Part shown: piece by piece, positions 17,787-22,481 of the stretch
Numbering within the stretch: position 1 is the stretch's first letter
Layout of the letters: the number at the start of each line of letters is the position of its first letter
Virus record (IMG/VR): IMGVR_UViG_3300012147_000094
Span: 1-22,481 of that record
Direction: 5' to 3' (one strand)
DNA length: 22,481 nucleotides
DNA from: a virus
Made by a program: the position numbers and the translations under genes
Notes under the pieces: model-generated
Database searches by the model: none
Seen by the model: only the letters and a program-made list of their open reading frames with translations
What the model was told of the DNA's origin: nothing

Positions 17787-18725
17787 ATGGCAATGCACCG
17801 ACCCTCCAAACACGTTACAAAGCCCAACCACAATCAGAAACGCTCAAAGGAGCTTCTGGAACGGTGCGTTGCGGAAATGGCGGACTGCGCCAATGTCTCG
17901 GAGACCGCCCGTCGGTGTGACATCACGCCCTGGTTGATGTATTACTGGAAGCGTCGCAGCGAGGATGGCTATCCAGGATACTCCATCGACATGGGCGGGA
18001 TGGATGATGATGGAAATCTGTTGGTCGCAGAGTTCCATGAGGCTTGGGACGCAGCGCTGGAGATTGGCAATGACTACTTGGAAGAGGAAGCACAGCGGCG
18101 AGCTGTTGCTGGCTACGAAGAGCCAATCGTGCATAAGGGAATTCAAGCATTCGTCCGGGACGCGACCACTGGTGAACTCGAACTGGATGCCAACGGGAAA
18201 CCTATTCCACTTACTATTCGCCGCTACAGTGACCGGTTGCTAGAGATTTTGTTGAAGGCACGCCGCCCCGACAAGTTCCGCGAGAACATGAAGATTGAGG
18301 CGCACGTAACTGGTGGAGTGCTGGCCATTCCCCAGAGCGACCAAGCTAACCTCAGCGCTGAGGATTGGGCTGCACGGTTCCGGGACAATGAGGACGGCAA
18401 GACTATCGAGGGCACTCCGGTTTATACCAGTGAGCTGCCGCCCGATGGAATTGACCCCGAGACTGGCCTTGAACGGCGGACTGGTTCAACCAGTGTGCGC
18501 CAGGTCATGGAACGGAAAATGGCTCAGCAAGCTATGGACCAGGACCCGGCGCTGGAAGAGAAGCAAGCAGCCTTTATGAAGTGGTATATGGAGCAGGACA
18601 AATCACCTAAGGGCAAGCCCCTTATGCAGTCTGGCCCACGTGGCAAGGAATACAACACTCGCCCTGGCTTGTCCAAGGCGGAACTGAAAGCACTTGAGGA
18701 GAGCGATCTTGACCCACTTGCCTGA
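17787..18725 (+). CDS. terS: Terminase small subunit (probable)
   Basis: The 312-residue protein precedes the large terminase by one small gene. Residues about 20-60 (KRSKELLERCVAEMADCANV, SETARRCDITPWLMYYWKRR) are a helix-turn-helix as in DNA-recognising small terminases. The middle has the segment LTIRRYSDRLLEILLKARRP followed by DKFRENM, which is typical of small-terminase-like phage proteins. The C-terminal third is polar and charged, as expected for a region contacting the large subunit. It should recognise the packaging site and load the large subunit. GAGGA precedes the ATG at 17787. Identification rests on position and these motifs, not on a full family match. Confidence 0.7.
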   Translation: MAMHRPSKHVTKPNHNQKRSKELLERCVAEMADCANVSETARRCDITPWLMYYWKRRSEDGYPGYSIDMGGMDDDGNLLVAEFHEAWDAALEIGNDYLEEEAQRRAVAGYEEPIVHKGIQAFVRDATTGELELDANGKPIPLTIRRYSDRLLEILLKARRPDKFRENMKIEAHVTGGVLAIPQSDQANLSAEDWAARFRDNEDGKTIEGTPVYTSELPPDGIDPETGLERRTGSTSVRQVMERKMAQQAMDQDPALEEKQAAFMKWYMEQDKSPKGKPLMQSGPRGKEYNTRPGLSKAELKALEESDLDPLA

Positions 18726-18966
18726 CGCCAGCAAAGTTGTGACCTTTCAAAAGCCGGAAGATCGCGATGCAAAAGCATACAAAGAGTATATGCTGGAAAT
18801 TCTTGATGAGGCTCGTGCTAAAATTGAAGCGGATGAAGTGCATAGTTTTGCCTTTGCAATGGAATTGAAAGACTTTGGGGTATACACCGACTTTACCGGG
18901 GGCTTTAACCCAGTTCTTATTGGAGCTGCTAGTCAACTGCTACATCGGCTGAACGAGGTAGACTGA
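18709..18966 (+). CDS. Small hypothetical protein between terminase genes, 85 aa
   Basis: There is no ATG near the start; the TTG at 18709 has GAGGAG 7 nt upstream, inside the end of the small terminase gene (17-bp overlap). The product is helical (DRDAKAYKEYMLEILDEARA, KIEADEVHSFAFAMELKD) and ends FNPVLIGAASQLLHRLNEVD. Its TGA overlaps the large terminase ATG as TGATG, so the two are likely coupled. Family unknown; a packaging or head accessory is possible. Confidence 0.72.
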   Translation: MTHLPDASKVVTFQKPEDRDAKAYKEYMLEILDEARAKIEADEVHSFAFAMELKDFGVYTDFTGGFNPVLIGAASQLLHRLNEVD

Positions 18967-21596
18967 TGAGTGTTCATGGTGGAGGCCAAGCGGAGTTCCA
19001 GCCTGGGTCACAGCGCATTGAATGGCGCAAGACCGACGACGGGCTGAAGGCGTTTGTCATCAAACCTAATGGCCGGCAGGAAGCAGTGGTCTGGGCACCT
19101 CAGCCTGGAAGCCAGGAAGCATTCCTCAGTTGCCCCATTACGGAAGTCCTTTACGAGGGCACACGCGGCCCGGGTAAGTCCCAGCCACTAGATACCATTG
19201 TCTATACTCCTACGGGCCCGCGACAAATTGGGGCCTTGGTTGTAGGAGACTTGGTTTCTGGCAGTGATGGAAAGCCGGTACGGGTTACCGGGGTCTACCC
19301 GCAGGGTCGTAAGGCGCTTTGCCGTCTGGTGTTCAAAGACGGGACAAGCACGCTCGCGAGTCCGGATCACCTTTGGCAGACAGCGGCAACTGGGCCAGGG
19401 GCCCGCTGGAACAAGCGCGTGCTGCGGACGCACGAAATGAAAGAGTGGATGGCTAAAGGCAAAGCCCTCTCTGTTCCGTTTATGTCAGGGCCTTGGGAAT
19501 GCAAGCCAGCGGACCTGCCAATTGACCCGTATCTCATGGGCATGTTCCTCGGTGACGGCTGTTATCAAAAGTATTCTGTTGCCATAACCACAACGGACCA
19601 AGAGACTATAGACTGGCTGCTAGGCCTTGGTTTCAAGTTCAAAGCGCCAATATCGTATAGAGCGCCGGGAACGCAGATGGCACATGCACTCCGGACGCTT
19701 GGTTTGGAAAACAAGACGTCGGCCCACAAGTTTGTTCCGCACTGCTATCTACAAGCCTCGGTCGACCAGCGATTGGCCCTGTTACAGGGGCTCATGGATA
19801 GCGATGGGTCTGCAAAAGCCGAGAAGAACCGTCTTCGCTTTGGCTCGATTTCCGAAGCCCTTGCCAAACAGGTGGCATGGCTACTTCGTAGTTTAGGTGG
19901 CCAAGCAACAGTCTTCAAAATTCAAAGGCCCACAGAAGACCGGCTAGAATTTGAGGTAACGGGCTATCTGCCAGATATGAAGTTCGCGTTCAGGCTGACA
20001 CGTAAGAGGGCTAAGGTTAAAACTAGAGAATTTAATAATCCGAGTAGCCGGGTAAAGAAGTATGTGTCTTATATAGAGGAAGTTGAACCACAAGAACAGG
20101 TCTGCATATCAGTGGAAGCTGACGACCACCTCTATCTTACTGACGATTTCATAGTGACCCACAACACAGACGCCCTGATTATGGATTTCTGCCAGGACGT
20201 CGGCAAAGGCTGGGGCGAAGAATGGCGTGGCATCATCTTCCGCAAAAGCTATCCTGATTTGCAGGACGTTATTGAGAAGTCCCGCAAATGGATCCCGCGT
20301 ATCTGGCCAGGTGCCAAGTATAACGAGACCAAGTCATTCTGGGAATGGCCAACTGGTGAGAAGCTCTACTTCCGCCAGTTCGCCAAGCCTGCTGACTATT
20401 ACAAATACCACGGCCACGCATATCCCTTCATTGCTTGGGAAGAACTTACAACTTGGCCCGACGATAAGTGCTTCAAGTCCATGTTCTCTTGCTTGCGTTC
20501 CACGAAAGTGGGTATGCCCCGCAAAGTCCGCGCCACGACCAACCCTTATGGTGTCGGGCACAACTGGGTGAAGATGCGCTATCGTCTTCCAGTTAAGAAG
20601 GGGAATATCATTGGGCAAATCATCACCGACGCACGCGACGACGCAGGAGAGCTTGAAGCTCCACGGGTCGCCATTCACGGCTACCTTGACGAGAACAAAG
20701 TCCTGCTCCATGCCGACCCGCACTACAAGCGCAATATTCGCACTGCTGCGCGCAATCCTGCAGAACTTGCTGCTTGGCTCGATGGCTCCTGGGACATTGT
20801 CGCGGGTGGTATGTTCGACGACATTTGGTTCATGGGCAAGGACTACATCGTGCTTGAGCCCTTTCCAATCCCGGCAAGTTGGCGTATCGATCGCAGCTTT
20901 GACTGGGGTTCGAATGCTCCGTTCTCCGTTGGCTGGTGGGCCGAAAGCGATGGCTCCGATTATACGGATGCCTTCGGTCACCGACGCTCAACAGTTCGTG
21001 GAGACCTATTCCGCATTGCTGAATGGTATGGGTGGACAGGAAAGCCAAACGAAGGCTCTCGTCTCTTGGCATGGGAAATCTCCAAGGGTATCATCGAGTT
21101 TGAGCTTGAGATGGGATGGCGCAACAAAACCAACCGTCGCTGGTCACGGGTAAAGCCGGGTCCTGCAGACAACGCTATCTTCGACGACGAGATGGGCCGC
21201 AAGAAGGATGATCCTAGCGCGAAGTCCAAAGCCACTGATATGGGTCAGCCTGTTCGCATCGACGGCCAGCTCTATCATGGCGTGCAGTGGGAATACTCCG
21301 ACAAGTCACCGGGCTCGCGCAAGCAAGGCTGGGAGCAAATGCGCTCTATGATGAAGTCAGCCATCCCGCCTGAGAAGCGCACTCCTCCAGAAGAGGGCTT
21401 GCGTGAAAAGCCCGGTCTGTTCATCTTTGAAACGTGCGAGCAGTTCCAACGAACCGTGCCCGCTCTTCCTCGTGACGAGGATGATATGGACGATGTAGAC
21501 ACCAACGCTGAAGACCACATCGGTGACGAATGCAGGTATCGTGTCCGCTTTAAGCGGCGTAATGTCAAGTCCGGAAGCACCACTGGTCATCATTAA
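18966..21596 (+). CDS. terL: Terminase large subunit, interrupted by an intein
   Basis: The 876-residue precursor holds a 328-residue intein; the spliced protein would be 548 residues, a normal size. The Walker A loop (GTRGPGKS, K71) is split right after S72, and T401 resumes it. Walker B is FIAWEE (E492/E493), the coupling motif is ATTNPYG (524-527), and the RNase H-like nuclease has D642/D646 (DRSFDWG), the GPADNAIFDDE segment (D735) and late acidic residues (D850, D854). The enzyme pumps DNA into the prohead with ATP and cuts the concatemer. Because the intein splits the ATP-binding loop, the precursor should be inactive until splicing. TGATG couples it to the preceding gene. Confidence 0.95.
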   Translation: MSVHGGGQAEFQPGSQRIEWRKTDDGLKAFVIKPNGRQEAVVWAPQPGSQEAFLSCPITEVLYEGTRGPGKSQPLDTIVYTPTGPRQIGALVVGDLVSGSDGKPVRVTGVYPQGRKALCRLVFKDGTSTLASPDHLWQTAATGPGARWNKRVLRTHEMKEWMAKGKALSVPFMSGPWECKPADLPIDPYLMGMFLGDGCYQKYSVAITTTDQETIDWLLGLGFKFKAPISYRAPGTQMAHALRTLGLENKTSAHKFVPHCYLQASVDQRLALLQGLMDSDGSAKAEKNRLRFGSISEALAKQVAWLLRSLGGQATVFKIQRPTEDRLEFEVTGYLPDMKFAFRLTRKRAKVKTREFNNPSSRVKKYVSYIEEVEPQEQVCISVEADDHLYLTDDFIVTHNTDALIMDFCQDVGKGWGEEWRGIIFRKSYPDLQDVIEKSRKWIPRIWPGAKYNETKSFWEWPTGEKLYFRQFAKPADYYKYHGHAYPFIAWEELTTWPDDKCFKSMFSCLRSTKVGMPRKVRATTNPYGVGHNWVKMRYRLPVKKGNIIGQIITDARDDAGELEAPRVAIHGYLDENKVLLHADPHYKRNIRTAARNPAELAAWLDGSWDIVAGGMFDDIWFMGKDYIVLEPFPIPASWRIDRSFDWGSNAPFSVGWWAESDGSDYTDAFGHRRSTVRGDLFRIAEWYGWTGKPNEGSRLLAWEISKGIIEFELEMGWRNKTNRRWSRVKPGPADNAIFDDEMGRKKDDPSAKSKATDMGQPVRIDGQLYHGVQWEYSDKSPGSRKQGWEQMRSMMKSAIPPEKRTPPEEGLREKPGLFIFETCEQFQRTVPALPRDEDDMDDVDTNAEDHIGDECRYRVRFKRRNVKSGSTTGHH
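19182..20165 (+). mobile_element. Intein with LAGLIDADG homing endonuclease, class 3 type
   Basis: Residues 73-400 of the precursor form the intein. Block A is QPLDTIVYTPTGPRQIG, with Gln rather than Cys or Ser at position 1. Block B is TLASPDHLWQT with H135 and W137. Block F is EQVCISVEADDHLYL with C380. The end is H399-N400 followed by T401. Trp in block B, Cys in block F and Thr after the junction are the WCT triplet of class 3 inteins, which replace the missing first nucleophile with the block F Cys. Two LAGLIDADG motifs lie at 187-199 (PYLMGMFLGDG) and 272-282 (LLQGLMDSDGS), so the homing endonuclease seems intact. Insertion in Walker A of a terminase is a known intein site. Confidence 0.9.
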
Positions 21597-21608
21597 GGGA
21601 GAGACCCA

Positions 21609-22481
21609 ATGTCCGTTGACGAAAAACACCCTCAATATGACCTGTTCGTTGAGGACTGGACGCAGATGAGCGACACCCACAAGGGTGAGCGCACAGTCAA
21701 AGATGCAGGGACAACCTATCTGTTTCCGACCGCCAACATGGTGGCCGATGGCATGGACAATCAGAACCAGCCCGGTTACAAGGCATATGAGTCCTATCGC
21801 AAGCGCGCAGTTTATCATGACTTCGTGAAGGACGCCATCAACATGATGGTTGACATCATGAACCGCAAGCCTGCTCAGATCAAGCTGCCGTCCAAGATGG
21901 AGCCTCTGCGTGAGAAGATTACGGCCGAGGGACATTCCTTGAAGGCGCTTCTGCGGGACATCAACTTCCACCAGCTTCTTCACTCACGCTACGGTCTGCT
22001 GGTCGACGTGCGCACTGGCGAGGGCCCAAATGCTCTTCCCTACATTGCGACCTATGAAGCCCCGAACATCATCAACTGGGACATGGGCCGGCGCGAGGAC
22101 AACAAGTCCACGCTGGACTTCCTTGTGTTGGACGAAACTGAGGAAGAACGGACCAACTTCACCTGGGAGGAGCAGGACAAGTATCGTGTGCTGCTGGCAC
22201 CTGGTTCAAGTCTGACTGAACTCATGGGTGCAGAGAAAGAGGGTGGCAAAGCCAATCAGTTCTGGTCCCTTGCTGTTCGCGGGCGTGACGCTCTCATGTC
22301 CAGCGCTTTGGCTGTTCAGCCGATGATTGCAGGCAAGGGTCTTCCCTACATTCCGTTCACCTTCATCAACGCCGGCGACTTGGAGAGCTCTCCTGAGGCA
22401 CCCGTGCTCATTGGCCTGTCCAATCTGACCCTGGCGATCTATCGTGGGGAAGCAGACTATCGTCAGACCCTGTTCATGCAA
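21609..22481 (+). CDS. Portal protein, DUF4055 family (3' end outside window)
   Basis: The first 291 residues are visible. GGGAGAG precedes the ATG at 21609, 12 bp after the terminase stop. Recognisable parts are YESYRKRAVYHDFVKDAINM near residue 60-80, the segment SLKALLRDINFHQLLHSRYG, LLVDV, and LPYIATYEAPNIINWD near residue 150. This pattern fits the DUF4055 family of phage portal-like proteins, in which the middle region reads Gly-Leu-Leu-Val-Asp followed by an Ile-Ile-Asn-Trp motif. The portal forms the ring through which DNA enters the head and docks with the terminase. The position directly after the large terminase agrees. Confidence 0.85.
   Translation, partial: MSVDEKHPQYDLFVEDWTQMSDTHKGERTVKDAGTTYLFPTANMVADGMDNQNQPGYKAYESYRKRAVYHDFVKDAINMMVDIMNRKPAQIKLPSKMEPLREKITAEGHSLKALLRDINFHQLLHSRYGLLVDVRTGEGPNALPYIATYEAPNIINWDMGRREDNKSTLDFLVLDETEEERTNFTWEEQDKYRVLLAPGSSLTELMGAEKEGGKANQFWSLAVRGRDALMSSALAVQPMIAGKGLPYIPFTFINAGDLESSPEAPVLIGLSNLTLAIYRGEADYRQTLFMQ

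Noticed and set aside
22206-22481. Minus-strand frame at the right edge
   Set aside because: It is antisense to the portal gene, which has family motifs and a ribosome site.

Overview
The window is part of a tailed double-stranded DNA bacteriophage genome. It carries a terminase (small subunit, large subunit) followed by a DUF4055-type portal, plus a phage replication set: primase-polymerase/helicase, Enc34-type ssDNA-binding protein, ATP-dependent DNA ligase, DEDDh exonuclease and a RecB/Cas4-like nuclease. No integrase, repressor, tRNA or ribosomal gene is visible, so a virulent lifestyle is possible but unproven. Gene starts have strong AGGAG-type ribosome sites and several units have sigma70-like promoters. 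The host cannot be named from the sequence.

Layout. (1) 1-8139, minus strand: replication/recombination genes, closely packed with ATGA, TGATG or TAATG overlaps: acidic protein (8139), two small genes, DEDDh exonuclease, ligase, two small genes, DUF2800 nuclease, an AT-richer HNH-AP2 endonuclease, small genes, ssDNA-binding protein, a Met/Gly-rich protein and a zinc-finger/HIRAN protein running off the left edge. (2) 8372-10717, plus strand: a single primase-polymerase/SF3-helicase gene with its own TATAAT promoter and a strong terminator. (3) 10840-17288, minus strand: about 16 small accessory genes in short operons, interrupted by a 778-bp non-coding block (12072-12849) with origin-like features and a 324-bp block with 34-bp repeats. 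(4) 17289-17786: non-coding switch region with paired direct repeats and a dyad. (5) 17787-22481, plus strand: packaging and head genes; the large terminase is split in its Walker A motif by a LAGLIDADG-bearing intein with the class 3 signature.

How it works together. Replication and recombination enzymes are made leftward, the primase-helicase rightward from its own promoter, the leftward small genes are probably early takeover or accessory functions, and packaging genes are transcribed rightward from the switch region.

Most notable observations: a probable programmed -1 frameshift in the acidic protein (slippery AAAGGGC before the stop, hairpin after it) that would add a 32-residue tail ending YPDEQPPF, resembling the SSB C-terminal tip; a 7-bp tandem repeat whose copy number decides whether two genes are separate or fused; a family of compact hairpins, mostly with CNNG loops, often set against Shine-Dalgarno sites; a shared leftward promoter motif (YATTCTA); and an iteron-like AT-rich origin candidate.
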